64,000 nucleotides of DNA from Rhizobium terricola (lineage in GTDB: Bacteria; Pseudomonadota; Alphaproteobacteria; Rhizobiales; Rhizobiaceae): contig NZ_JABBGK010000001.1 in assembly GCF_012927355.1 (NCBI RefSeq), forward strand, positions 124,001 to 188,000, given 5' to 3'. The stretch's first letter is position 1, and each line of letters begins with the position of its first letter. A program made the translations under genes and the position numbers. Shown in pieces: positions 22,142 through 30,686 of the stretch. The notes beneath the pieces are model-generated. The model was not told the origin of the DNA. It did no database searches and was given only the letters and a program-made list of their open reading frames with translations.

Positions 22142-23176
22142 CTAAATCCAGCCCTGCAGTTCGCGACGCACGACCGTCTCAAGCACGTTCATGCCTTCCG
22201 GGCTGTCGTTCAGGCAGGGGATGTGAACGAACTTCTCGCCACCGTTATGATGGAAGATCTCGCCAGCCTCTCCGGCGATTTCCTCCAGTGTCTCCAGGCA
22301 ATCCGAAACGAAGCCGGGGTTCATGATGGCGATGCGCTTCACGCCATCCTTTCCAAGCTTCTCCATCGTCTTGTCGGTGTAGGGCTGCAGCCATTCCTCA
22401 GGCCCGAAGCGGGACTGGAAGGTCACCATGAACTTTTCCTTCGGCAGGCCAAGGCGTTCGCGCAGGAGGCGTCCGGTCTTCATGCAGTGGCAGTGATAGG
22501 GGTCGCCCTGCTTGAAGTAGGATTGCGGAATGCCGTGGAACGAGGTGATGAGCAGTTCGGGTTCCCAGTCGAGCGTGGCGAGCTTCTTCTCCACGGAGAC
22601 GGCCAGCGCGTCGATATAGGCCGGGTCGTCGTGATAGGGCGGAACCGTGCGGACAGCCGGCTGCCAGCGCAACTTCATCAGGTGCTCGAATGCCTTGTCG
22701 TTGACGGTGGCCGTGGTCGAGGCGGCATATTGCGGGTAGAGCGGGAAGAGCAGGATCTTCTCGCAGCCGGCGGCCTGGAGCGCGTCGATCTTCGAGGCGA
22801 TCGACGGCTGGCCGTAGCGCATCGCCCAGTCGGCCACGACGTTCGGGTGGCCCTTGAGGGCCTCGGCCATCAGTTCCGCCTGGCTGCGGGTATAGGTCCG
22901 CAGATAGCTCTCGTCCTTTTCCTTGTTCCAGATCTCCTCATAGGCCTTGCCGACCTTCTGGGGGCGCGTGTTCAGAACGATGCCGAACAGGATCGGGTAC
23001 CACTTCCAGGGCGACCACTCGATGACGCGCTTGTCCATCAGGAATTCCTTCAGGTAGCGCCGCATCGACTTGTAGTCCGTGCCATCCGGCGTGCCGAGAT
23101 TGACGAGAAGCACGCCGACCTTGCCGAAACGAACGGACGGGTGGCCGGGGGGAAGGTGAGACTGGTCTGCGGTCAT
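22142..23176 (-). CDS. hemH: Ferrochelatase
   Basis: 344 residues, inserting ferrous iron into protoporphyrin IX, the last step of heme synthesis. The family landmarks are visible: VGVLLVNLGTPDG at the N-terminus, the metal-site His in LITSFHGIPQSY, DPYHCHCMKT, and the Glu region NPGFVSDCLETLEEI. The frame extends 53 codons upstream, but MTADQSHLPPGHPSVRFGKVGVLLVN from 23176 is the expected N-terminus. No Irr or RirA box was recognised upstream. Confidence 0.95.
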   Translation of the reverse strand: MTADQSHLPPGHPSVRFGKVGVLLVNLGTPDGTDYKSMRRYLKEFLMDKRVIEWSPWKWYPILFGIVLNTRPQKVGKAYEEIWNKEKDESYLRTYTRSQAELMAEALKGHPNVVADWAMRYGQPSIASKIDALQAAGCEKILLFPLYPQYAASTTATVNDKAFEHLMKLRWQPAVRTVPPYHDDPAYIDALAVSVEKKLATLDWEPELLITSFHGIPQSYFKQGDPYHCHCMKTGRLLRERLGLPKEKFMVTFQSRFGPEEWLQPYTDKTMEKLGKDGVKRIAIMNPGFVSDCLETLEEIAGEAGEIFHHNGGEKFVHIPCLNDSPEGMNVLETVVRRELQGWI

Positions 23177-23245
23177 TTCGAAATCCTGATTGCGTCGCTC
23201 GGACCCACTACGAAGGAGAGCGTCTTCGGGATCATCTCTTAAAAG

Positions 23246-23276
23246 CAAAAACCGGTCCGGGAAAGCCCGGACCGGT
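23246..23276 (-). terminator. Terminator of the 5'-nucleotidase gene
   Basis: ACCGGTCCGGG (23251-23261), loop AAAG, CCCGGACCGGT (23266-23276): an 11-bp perfect stem followed on the minus strand by TTTTTG. It separates the nucleotidase transcript from hemH. Confidence 0.85.
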
Positions 23277-23300
23277 CTTGAGCCTTCGGCAAACCGCGCC

Positions 23301-25154
23301 TTACTTGGCCGGCAGTTCGAGTTCCTTGCCGACACCGATCAGGTCCGGGTTCTTCAGCTTGTTGGCCTCGGCGATCTTCTTCCAGGCCAGGCCATCGCCG
23401 TAGGTCGCGACGGCGATCTTCCAGAGGCTGTCACCGAGCGCGACCGTGTATTTCGTGGCCGCCGTAGCCACGGCTTCGGCTGCCGCCGGGGCTGCAGGGG
23501 CCGCCGCCGGGGCTTCGGTCGTCGCCGCAGGTGCAGCGGGCGCCGCCCCGACAACTTCGGTGATACGGCCGTCAGTATAGGGCTTGTAGGGGCTGTTCTT
23601 GGCAATGTAGTCGGCCAGAACGGTCTCGAGGCCAGGGCCGAAGTCATAGGCGTTCTGGCCGGCCGAGGTGAAGATCTTGTAGCCGTCGCCGCCGGCGCGC
23701 ATGTAGTTGTTGGTCGCGACGCCGTAGAGCTTGGCCGGGTCGAGGGCCACGAACGCGTCCCCTTCCTTCACTTCCACCGAGACGACGCGGCTACCGGCCG
23801 GCTTCGACTTGTCGAAGGTGTATTTCATCCCGGAGACCTGCGGGAAGCGGCCGGCGCCATCCTCGATCTGGCTCAGGCCATTCTCCAGTGCCGCGACGAT
23901 ATCGGAGCCCTTCAGCTTGAAGGTGGCCAGCGTGTTCTGGAAGGGCAGGACGGTCAGGGCTTCGCCCATCGTCACCGTTCCGGCATCGATCGAGGCACGC
24001 AGGCCGCCACCGTTCTGGATGGCAATCGTTACACCCTGATCCTTGACCCGATCGACCATGGCATCGGCGACGAGGTTGCCCATCGTGCATTCGGCGGCGC
24101 GGCAGACTTCGCGCGAGCCGTCGATAACCGCTGCCGTCTCGCCGATTTCCTTCTTCTTCAGTTCCTCGATCGGAGCGCCGAGTTCTGCGACCCTGGCGGC
24201 GTAGGCGGTATCTTCAGCCACCGAAGCGTCGAGGAGTTTCGGCGCGCCCTCGGCGGACTTCACGGCGCCGGCGTCATCGAAGACGACCTTCAAGTCACCC
24301 AGATATTTCGAATAAGCGTAGGCCGTGACGATCGGCACGTCCTTGCCCGACGGGTTCTTGACCAGCGTCGGGTAGGGGCCGGCCGCCTTCTCGTCGGTGG
24401 AGGAGAGCAGCGTGTGGCTGTGGCCGCCGACGATCACGTCGATGCCGTCGACCGCCGCGGCGATCCGCTGGTCCACCGTGTAGCCGACATGCGAGAGCAG
24501 GACGATCTTGTTGACGCCGGCGGCCTCGATTTCCTTCACGGCATCCTTGAGATAGGAAATCTCGTCGATGAACAGCACGTCGTCACCGGGCGAAGAGGTT
24601 TCGTCCGTATCGGTCGCGAGGACCGAAACGACCGCAACCTTGTCGGCTCCGAACTCCTTGATGATGTAGGGCTTGTACTTGTCGGCGATCGGGGTGTTGA
24701 GGCCGGCCAGAACGTTGCCGGAGATCATCGGGAATTTCAGCGCATCGATGAAGCGGGCGAGTTCCTCGGGGCCGTCGTCGAATTCGTGGTTGCCGATCGC
24801 CATGGCGTCAAAGCCGATGCCGTTCATGAATTCAGCGATCGGGGCGCTCTTGTAGGTGGTGTAGAAAAGCGAGCCCTGGAACTGGTCGCCGGCATCGAGC
24901 ACGAGCAGGTTGGTGTCCTTCAGTTCGCCCCTGCGGGCGTCGATCGCGGTCTTCATGCGGGCAACGCCGCCAAAGCACTCGTTCTTGCCTGCTTCCTCCG
25001 GCGAGCATGTCGAGTCAAACTTGTTGATCGCCTCGATGCGCGAATGAAAATCGTTGATATGCAGGATGTTCAGCTCGAAATCGGCCAGGGCGGCAGAGGT
25101 GGACAGGGCGAGCACAGACGCGCTCAGAAGGCCAAATCGCAGGTGTCTCAACAT
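23301..25154 (-). CDS. UshA-like 5'-nucleotidase/metallophosphatase with C-terminal LysM
   Basis: 617 residues. Signal peptide 1-24 (ending ALA). The metallophosphatase domain has LNILHINDFHSRIE, LVLDAGDQFQGS, AIGNHEFDDG and GGHSHTLL, all the dinuclear-metal motifs. The 5'-nucleotidase C-terminal domain follows, with NGGGLRASIDAG and YMRAGGDGY. After an Ala/Pro linker of about 40 residues comes a single LysM domain (YTVALGDSLWKIA ... LIGVGKELELPAK), which should hold the enzyme on peptidoglycan. It probably salvages extracellular nucleotides in the periplasm. The ATG at 25154 follows AGGAG; the frame extends 14 codons further without support. Confidence 0.92.
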   Translation of the reverse strand: MLRHLRFGLLSASVLALSTSAALADFELNILHINDFHSRIEAINKFDSTCSPEEAGKNECFGGVARMKTAIDARRGELKDTNLLVLDAGDQFQGSLFYTTYKSAPIAEFMNGIGFDAMAIGNHEFDDGPEELARFIDALKFPMISGNVLAGLNTPIADKYKPYIIKEFGADKVAVVSVLATDTDETSSPGDDVLFIDEISYLKDAVKEIEAAGVNKIVLLSHVGYTVDQRIAAAVDGIDVIVGGHSHTLLSSTDEKAAGPYPTLVKNPSGKDVPIVTAYAYSKYLGDLKVVFDDAGAVKSAEGAPKLLDASVAEDTAYAARVAELGAPIEELKKKEIGETAAVIDGSREVCRAAECTMGNLVADAMVDRVKDQGVTIAIQNGGGLRASIDAGTVTMGEALTVLPFQNTLATFKLKGSDIVAALENGLSQIEDGAGRFPQVSGMKYTFDKSKPAGSRVVSVEVKEGDAFVALDPAKLYGVATNNYMRAGGDGYKIFTSAGQNAYDFGPGLETVLADYIAKNSPYKPYTDGRITEVVGAAPAAPAATTEAPAAAPAAPAAAEAVATAATKYTVALGDSLWKIAVATYGDGLAWKKIAEANKLKNPDLIGVGKELELPAK

Positions 25155-25311
25155 AGCTTTTCTCCTGTTATCAAAGGCAGCCGCGAGACGCCGCAAGGCG
25201 CGCCCGGGGCGTTCAAAAGGGCTTTGCCGGGCGGGATGTTTTCATCAAGCGGGCGAGACTGCAAGCGAAATTGCGCAGTGCACGGCGGGTCGGAAGGCGG
25301 GCCAGAATACC

Positions 25312-25337
25312 AAAACGGCCGACGTTTCCGCCGGCCG
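25312..25337 (-). terminator. Probable terminator of omp10
   Basis: CGGCCGACG (25316-25324), loop TTTC, CGCCGGCCG (25329-25337) with one mismatch, followed on the minus strand by TTTTGG. Confidence 0.6.
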
Positions 25338-25366
25338 CTCTGATCAATGAAGGCTTGAAGATCGGC

Positions 25367-25732
25367 TCAGCCGCGGCGGGCGAGCGAGAACTGCGCACCG
25401 CTCTCGGAGGTGCAGTTCAGCTGGTTCGGCGTAACCATGGCGCAGTTCGCTTGCGTCGTAGTTTGCTTGATGTTCGAGAACAGGGTGATGGAAACTAGGT
25501 TGTTCGCCTGTTGAGTATAGGTGCCTGTCGCCATCACCTTATTGCTTCCATCGGAAGTGCGGGTTTCGAGACGTCCGCCCCCAAAAGTAGATACCAAACC
25601 GTTTGCGTCAACCCAGGCACCATCTACGGTCGGGCCTTGGCTGATCGGCGGCAGCGGGCGAGGGCCGCTTGACGTGCAGGCGGAAAGGGCCGCCGCGCAT
25701 GCCACAAGAGTAAAAATGGACCTGATCTTCAT
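25367..25732 (-). CDS. omp10: Outer-membrane lipoprotein Omp10
   Basis: 121 residues. A lipoprotein signal peptide ends in the lipobox LSAC, so Cys20 would be acylated. The mature part, with DGAWVDANGLVSTFGGGRLETRT, ANCAMVTPNQLNCTS and a final FSLARR, closely resembles the Omp10 lipoprotein described in Brucella and conserved in Rhizobiales; it has the beta-rich fold of bacterial protease-inhibitor-like lipoproteins. The longer frame starting at 25885 is rejected because the lipobox only works from the Met at 25732. Confidence 0.85.
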   Translation of the reverse strand: MKIRSIFTLVACAAALSACTSSGPRPLPPISQGPTVDGAWVDANGLVSTFGGGRLETRTSDGSNKVMATGTYTQQANNLVSITLFSNIKQTTTQANCAMVTPNQLNCTSESGAQFSLARRG

Positions 25733-25886
25733 CACCGTCTCCGCAGGGTCGTTCTTGTCCGGGTGACCTCGGACCACCCGATCGATTTTTCCGAACCATG
25801 ACGCGAAGGCATGGTGAAAGCAAGGCCAGAGCCTCAGGGAGAGGCCGTTATCCCGGTTTCGACGTATCCTATTGATATTTGGCAAC

Positions 25887-25915
25887 AGAAAGCCCGCCGC
25901 TTGATGCGGCGGGCT
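25887..25915 (-). terminator. Terminator of hss
   Basis: AGCCCGCCGC (25891-25900), loop TTGAT, GCGGCGGGCT (25906-25915), a 10-bp perfect stem. On the minus strand it is followed by TTCTG, a short T-run. Confidence 0.7.
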
Positions 25916-25941
25916 CCTTCAATTCACGGTGTCCAGGCGAA

Positions 25942-27387
25942 TCAGCGAACGAGGATGTTCTTGAACTGCCAAGGGTCCTTGGTGTCGATGTCTTCCGGGA
26001 AGAGGCCCGGGCGGCCATCGAGCGGGGTCCAGTCGGTGTAGTGACCTTCGACCGGGCCGAGATACTGCGACTGCACTTCGAGGCAGCGCTTGTAGTCGAC
26101 TTCGTCGGCTTCGACGATGCCGGCCTTCGGGTTCTCGATGGCCCAGACCATGCCTGCGAGTACGGCCGAGCTGACCTGCAGGCCGGTGGCGTTCTGGTAG
26201 GGCGCGATGCGGCGGGTTTCTTCCAGCGACAGGCGCGAGCCGTACCAGTAGGCATTCTTCTCGTGGCCGTAGAGCAGCACGCCGAGTTCGTCGACGCCGT
26301 CGACCAGCTCGTTCTCGTCGAGGACATGCAGCACCGGCTGGGCCGTGCCACCATTGCCGAACATCTCGTGCAGCGAGAGCACGGCGTCATTGGCCGGATG
26401 ATAGGCATAGTGGCAAGTCGGGCGATAGGTCACTTCGCCGTCCTTGTCGCGGACCGTGTAGTAATCGGCGATCGAGATCGACTCGTTGTGGGTGACGAGG
26501 AAGCCGTATTGCGGGCCCGGCGTCGGGCACCAGGTGCGAACGCGGGTGTTGGCGCCCGGCTGCTCCAGATAGATCGCGGCCTTGCAGCCCTTCTTGTGCT
26601 TCTTGGCGTTCTTCGGCATCCAGTTCTCGTGGGTGCCCCAGCCGAGTTCGGCGGGCTGAAGGCCTTCCGAGATGAAGCCTTCGACCGACCAGGTGTTCCA
26701 GAAGACGTTGAGCGGCTTCGGGTTCTTGGTGAGCTGGGTATCGCGCTCGGCGATGTGCACGCCCTTGACGCCCAGCTTCTTCATCAGCTTGGCCCAGCCT
26801 TCGCGATCTTCGGCGGTCGGTTCTTCGAACTTCAGGCCGGTTTCATGGGCGAGGTTGACGAGCGCCTGCTTGACGAACCAGGAGACCATGCCCGGGTTTG
26901 CGCCGCAGGTGGACACGGCGGTGGTGCCGCCCGGGTTCTTCTTCTTTTCGGCGCGAAGCGTTTCGCGGAGCGCATAGTTGGTGCGCTCGGAATTCTTCAT
27001 GTTCTTGTCGAAATAGAAGCCGAGCCACGGTTCGACCACGGTGTCGATGTAGAGGACGTCGAGCTTGCGGCAGAATTTCATCAGGTCGACCGAGCCGGTA
27101 TCGACCGACAGGTTGACCAGGAAGCCCTGGCCGGCGCCTTCGGTCAGGAGCGGCTTCAGCAGTTCCTTGTAGTTTTCCTTGGTGACGTGCGCCTGGACGT
27201 GCTTGACGCCATGCTTGGCGAGCAGTTCGGCTTCGTCATTGCGCGGATCGATGACCACCATCCGGCTCTTGTCGAACTTGAAGTGACGTTCGATCAGGGG
27301 CAGGGTTCCGCGACCGATCGAACCGAAGCCGATCATGACGATCGGGCCGGTGATCTCGCCGTAAACCGGATAGGTTTGCTTGGTCAT
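25942..27387 (-). CDS. hss: Homospermidine synthase
   Basis: 481 residues, a bacterial homospermidine synthase of the saccharopine-dehydrogenase fold. The NAD site is IVMIGFGSIGRGTLPLIERH at the N-terminus; VSTCGANPGMVSWFVKQAL and YLEQPGANTRVRTWCP are conserved blocks of the family. It condenses putrescine units to sym-homospermidine, the characteristic polyamine of rhizobia. The ATG at 27387 has AAGGAG at the right distance; 19 further upstream codons are rejected. Own terminator downstream. Confidence 0.94.
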   Translation of the reverse strand: MTKQTYPVYGEITGPIVMIGFGSIGRGTLPLIERHFKFDKSRMVVIDPRNDEAELLAKHGVKHVQAHVTKENYKELLKPLLTEGAGQGFLVNLSVDTGSVDLMKFCRKLDVLYIDTVVEPWLGFYFDKNMKNSERTNYALRETLRAEKKKNPGGTTAVSTCGANPGMVSWFVKQALVNLAHETGLKFEEPTAEDREGWAKLMKKLGVKGVHIAERDTQLTKNPKPLNVFWNTWSVEGFISEGLQPAELGWGTHENWMPKNAKKHKKGCKAAIYLEQPGANTRVRTWCPTPGPQYGFLVTHNESISIADYYTVRDKDGEVTYRPTCHYAYHPANDAVLSLHEMFGNGGTAQPVLHVLDENELVDGVDELGVLLYGHEKNAYWYGSRLSLEETRRIAPYQNATGLQVSSAVLAGMVWAIENPKAGIVEADEVDYKRCLEVQSQYLGPVEGHYTDWTPLDGRPGLFPEDIDTKDPWQFKNILVR

Positions 27388-27500
27388 TTCTTTCTCCTTG
27401 AAATGCGGGCGGGGCTCGCTGGTATCAGCGGCTCTAGACCACAAATCCCTGACATAATAAAGGGCGCTTTTCGCCGCCGGGCGGCCGGCGGAGTGGAATT

Positions 27501-28397
27501 TCAGGCAAAAACGGTGGCCCGCAGCGCGCGCACCAGTTCATCGCGCTTGTCGGCCAGCCCCTTGTATTCGATCTGCTCCTTGGTCATCGCCTCGAGCTGG
27601 CTTGCCATCCCTTCTGCCATCCGGGCGCCGTCGGGGTGCCTGGCGAAGACGGCGACGGGATCGAGATAGATGCGGATCGTAAAGGCGAGATCGCCGGTCT
27701 TCGGCATCTTGCGCAACGTCTGGCGCTCGACGCGGACGAAGGCGCCGGCTGCATCCACGCCGCGGGACGAGGGTTCGATCGCCGTCTTCTGCGGGCGCGG
27801 ATGGTAAAGCGCGTAGGTCCAGTTGACCGACCAGTTGAAGCGCTCCGCCGGCTGCTCCGGCAGCAGATTGTCGAAGACGCGGTTGACGATCGCCGCGTTT
27901 CGGGTGCCGGCCTGGAAACCCGGGACATCGGCGTGGACCTGGTCCATCGGTTTCATGAACTTTTCAGCCAGCGACCACGACGAGGGGAAGGCGAGATGGG
28001 CGGCGACGATCGTCCAGCCGTCGGGCATCTTGCGCAGGATGACGAGGTCGTCCTCGATCATCGATCCGGCCCTCAGCAGCGGCGGAATATTATCGTCTGC
28101 CAGGTCAACCGCATGCCCGGCCATCCGCATCACCGAGCCCTCCCGCTGATAGACCTCTCCGTGACAGTCGACGAGATGGGCGGCGAGCATGTCGAGACAT
28201 TCCTGCTGGGCGTCCAGGCTTTCCGGTGCCGCGCGGAAGATGTCCTCGTAGTGCTCCTTGGCAAGCCGGCGTTTCTCGTCGAGATAGCGGCCGAGATCGG
28301 CATCCGGCTCGATCCAGCGCGCCGGGTCAAGGGCAGAAAGGCCGATGGTGAAGGGTTTGCTCGGGCCAGTATAGGGCGTGTAGGTGAGGGAGGTCAT
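27501..28397 (-). CDS. DUF3445 heme-dependent oxidative N-demethylase-like protein
   Basis: 298 residues. The DUF3445 pattern is visible: KPFTIGLSALDPARWIEPD at the N-terminus, AAHLAFPSSWSLAEKFMKPMDQVHADVPGF in the middle and FNWSVNWTYALYHP. Members of the family are known as heme-dependent oxidative N-demethylases acting on dimethylamine-type or related substrates; which substrate applies here is unknown. Start at 28397 chosen because the family N-terminus begins there. A near-perfect 27-bp dyad lies 21-47 bases upstream and probably controls it. It precedes hss by 113 bases in the same direction. Confidence 0.8.
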   Translation of the reverse strand: MTSLTYTPYTGPSKPFTIGLSALDPARWIEPDADLGRYLDEKRRLAKEHYEDIFRAAPESLDAQQECLDMLAAHLVDCHGEVYQREGSVMRMAGHAVDLADDNIPPLLRAGSMIEDDLVILRKMPDGWTIVAAHLAFPSSWSLAEKFMKPMDQVHADVPGFQAGTRNAAIVNRVFDNLLPEQPAERFNWSVNWTYALYHPRPQKTAIEPSSRGVDAAGAFVRVERQTLRKMPKTGDLAFTIRIYLDPVAVFARHPDGARMAEGMASQLEAMTKEQIEYKGLADKRDELVRALRATVFA

Positions 28398-28417
28398 TGA
28401 AGTGCAAGGGTTCCCGC

Positions 28418-28444
28418 TTGTCGTGTTTGCCACAAACGTGACAA
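28418..28444. promoter_or_regulatory. 27-bp near-perfect dyad upstream of the DUF3445 gene
   Basis: TTGTC (28418-28422), two bases, GTTTG (28425-28429), three bases, CAAAC (28433-28437), two bases, GACAA (28440-28444). Ten of twelve base pairs per arm match around the centre. Placed 21-47 bases before the start codon it fits an operator overlapping promoter or leader. Confidence 0.5.
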
Positions 28445-28487
28445 CTCGATCGCGTTTTTGCAACAGGGAGCTTGGGGCGGCGCCAAG

Positions 28488-28592
28488 ATGGGACGCCTTG
28501 CCTATTTGAGGCGGGATGAAGCGGGTATCGAGATCCTCGAGATCTTTGACGGCAGGCAGGATGCGCCGCGCAGCTTGAAAGACGACGTCTAG
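28488..28592 (+). pseudogene. Possible remnant of a ParE/RelE-type toxin C-terminus
   Basis: A 34-codon open frame encodes LAYLRRDEAGIEILEIFDGRQD, which resembles the C-terminal end of ParE/RelE toxins (pattern YLIFYR..dgIEIlRvlHGrrD). It lacks the N-terminal two thirds of such a toxin and no antitoxin gene is nearby. If real it is a relic of a former toxin-antitoxin pair, the only trace of mobile accessory DNA in the window. Chance resemblance is possible. Confidence 0.3.
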
Positions 28593-28610
28593 GAACGCGG
28601 ATTAGATTCG

Positions 28611-28895
28611 TCAGCCCTTCAATCCGTCCAGCCCTTCAGCGGTCCTCGTGAGCGCGAGTTCCACGATCTCGTAGTCGGCGACGCCATGGATGGTGAACGG
28701 GTCGGCGGCAACGAAGCTTTCGATCGCCGTCCGGTCGCCTTTCGCGAGAATGACGCCGCCGGTGCGCGGCACCTTGCGGCCGGAGGCGAGGAACATGCCG
28801 CTGTCATAGCCTTCGTTCACCCAGGCCATGTGCGGTTCCATGTGCCGGTCCGCCTCTTCGTTGCTCTTGCGGTAGGTGAGGGAGAGAATGAACAT
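28611..28895 (-). CDS. YciI-family protein
   Basis: 94 residues, the standard size of YciI-like ferredoxin-fold proteins. The early His in ADRHMEPHMAWV and the Asp in AADPFTIHGVADYEIVEL are the conserved pair of the family's putative active site. The biochemical role is unknown. Its ATG overlaps the stop codon of the upstream aminotransferase by one base (TGATG), so it is translationally coupled to the pab operon. Confidence 0.85.
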   Translation of the reverse strand: MFILSLTYRKSNEEADRHMEPHMAWVNEGYDSGMFLASGRKVPRTGGVILAKGDRTAIESFVAADPFTIHGVADYEIVELALTRTAEGLDGLKG

Positions 28896-29524
28896 CAGGC
28901 GTCTCCATCGACGAGTTCGGCGCGGATTAGTCCCCGCAGCGAATTGCCGACGAAGAGCTTGCGAAACTTCAGGTCTTCGGGCCGGAGGACTTCGCTCCTC
29001 GCTTTGCGTTCGCGGATCATTTCGGAGCGAAAGATGCCGGGCAGCAGGCCGCTCGAAAGGGCCGGCGTGACATACTGGCCGTCCTCGGCCTCGGCGAAGA
29101 GATTGGTGATGGTACCCTCGCAGACTTCGCCTCGCTCGTTGAGCAGCAGGACCTCGTCTGCTTCTTCCTTGGCGAACTCGGCACGCGCTGCTTCGTAAGG
29201 CTCGCGTCGCGAGGTCTTGTGGCGGTAGAGCGGATCGTCCGATTTCAGCCGGGTCTTGCCGATGCGCAGCCGCCAGACCGTGTCCTCGGGCTGCGGTTCG
29301 AAGGGCGTGGTGGTTACCTCGATCTTGCCGCGGAAGCTCATGACCAGGCGGACGCGAAGCGGCGTGTCGCCCTTCACCTCGGCGTCGAGCTTTGCGACCG
29401 CATCCTGCGGCTGGCGGAAGCCCAGCGCATCGGCGGAGCGGCTCAGGCGCCGCATATGCTGGTCGAGCCGGAGGAAGCCTTCCCCTGGTTGCCAGCGCAT
29501 GGTTTCGATCAGCGAGAAATCCAT
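28895..29524 (-). CDS. pabC: Aminodeoxychorismate lyase-like, class IV aminotransferase fold
   Basis: 209 residues of the PLP-dependent class IV fold: MDFSLIETMRWQPGEGFLRLDQHMRRL at the N-terminus, the lysine in YRHKTSRREPYE and EVLLLNERGEVCEGTITNLFAE. It should cleave 4-amino-4-deoxychorismate to p-aminobenzoate and pyruvate, for folate. The ATG at 29524 lies inside the end of pabB (16-base overlap), supporting coupled synthesis. It is shorter than E. coli PabC (269 residues), usual for this alphaproteobacterial subtype. Confidence 0.83.
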   Translation of the reverse strand: MDFSLIETMRWQPGEGFLRLDQHMRRLSRSADALGFRQPQDAVAKLDAEVKGDTPLRVRLVMSFRGKIEVTTTPFEPQPEDTVWRLRIGKTRLKSDDPLYRHKTSRREPYEAARAEFAKEEADEVLLLNERGEVCEGTITNLFAEAEDGQYVTPALSSGLLPGIFRSEMIRERKARSEVLRPEDLKFRKLFVGNSLRGLIRAELVDGDA

Positions 29525-30666
29525 TGATCCCCTACCGCAAAGCGCGCCTTCAAAAGGCATTCGTCATATTCCGCTTGCGGCTTCGAATCGAAGACGATGC
29601 CGCCGCCGACATTGAAGACCGCGCGTTCGTCTTTGAAAAGTGTCAGTGTGCGGATCGCTACGGAAAAACGCATGGGGCCGGAGGGGTCGCAATATCCGAT
29701 CGCGCCACAATAGACATCGCGTGGGCCGGCCTCGAGTTCGGCAAGGATGCGCATCGCCCACATCTTCGGGGCGCCGGTGACCGAGCCGCAGGGAAAGAGC
29801 GCCTGAAAGATCTCCGGCAGGCCGATATCCGGGCTGAGCCTCGCCCGGACATGGCTGACCATCTGGTGCACGGTCGGGTAGGTCTCGATTTCGAAGAGCT
29901 TGGGCACCGAGAGGGTTCCGACCTCGGAGATCACCGAGATGTCGTTGCGCAGCAGGTCGACGATCATGCGATTTTCGGCCTGCGTCTTCTCGTCGGCCAG
30001 CATGGCGGTGATGATCGCCCTGTCCTCGTCGGGTGTCGCACCGCGTGGCGCTGTTCCCTTCATCGGGTGGGTTTCGATCCAGCCCTTGCGATCGACCTTG
30101 AAGAACAGTTCGGGGGAGCGTGACAGGACGACCGGACCACCGAGGTTGATCAGGGCGCCGTAGCGAACCGGCTGGCGGGCAACCAGCGACCAGAACACCT
30201 CGCGCGGATCGCCGTGCCAGCGCGCCTCGATCGGCATGGTGAGATTGGCCTGGTAGCAGTCGCCCTTGCGCAAGTGCTCGTGCAGCCGTTCGAAGCGGTC
30301 GCGATAGGTGTCGAAATCCCAGCCTGCGCTTGGTTCTGTAACGAAGGGGACGTTTTCGGGCTCCAGCCTCGCGGCCAGTGGATGGCTGCCGGGCGCTGGT
30401 TGATCGAAAATGCCCATGGCGACCAGCGGGGTCTCCCGACTTTCGGCAATCAGAGGCTTGAGCTTTTCCTCGAAGACATAGCCTGCCTCGTAGGAGACGT
30501 AACCCGCGAGCCACCGGCCGTTGCGGCGAGCCTCCTCCAGCCGCTCGAAGGCCGGCAGCACTTCGCCGGCCGTGCGCGCGACGACGATCTCGCTCGGCTC
30601 GGCAAAAAGCAGGCTCTTCCCGCGACGATCGTCGCGGAACAGGGCATAAGGGGAAAGGTCAGCCAT
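29509..30666 (-). CDS. pabB: Aminodeoxychorismate synthase component I
   Basis: 385 residues of the chorismate-utilising family. Late conserved blocks are KGTAPRGATPDEDRA, VDLLRNDISVISEVGTLSVPKLFEIETYPTVHQMVS, FPCGSVTGAPK and YCGAIGYCDPSGPMRFSVAIRTL. The KGT motif (rather than the anthranilate synthase PIAGT) supports the PabB call. It aminates chorismate with a glutamine amidotransferase partner (PabA), which is not in this window. Located between pepF and pabC in one operon. Confidence 0.92.
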   Translation of the reverse strand: MADLSPYALFRDDRRGKSLLFAEPSEIVVARTAGEVLPAFERLEEARRNGRWLAGYVSYEAGYVFEEKLKPLIAESRETPLVAMGIFDQPAPGSHPLAARLEPENVPFVTEPSAGWDFDTYRDRFERLHEHLRKGDCYQANLTMPIEARWHGDPREVFWSLVARQPVRYGALINLGGPVVLSRSPELFFKVDRKGWIETHPMKGTAPRGATPDEDRAIITAMLADEKTQAENRMIVDLLRNDISVISEVGTLSVPKLFEIETYPTVHQMVSHVRARLSPDIGLPEIFQALFPCGSVTGAPKMWAMRILAELEAGPRDVYCGAIGYCDPSGPMRFSVAIRTLTLFKDERAVFNVGGGIVFDSKPQAEYDECLLKARFAVGDQWISR

Positions 30667-30686
30667 GGGGCCGAGCGGTCTCCGGT

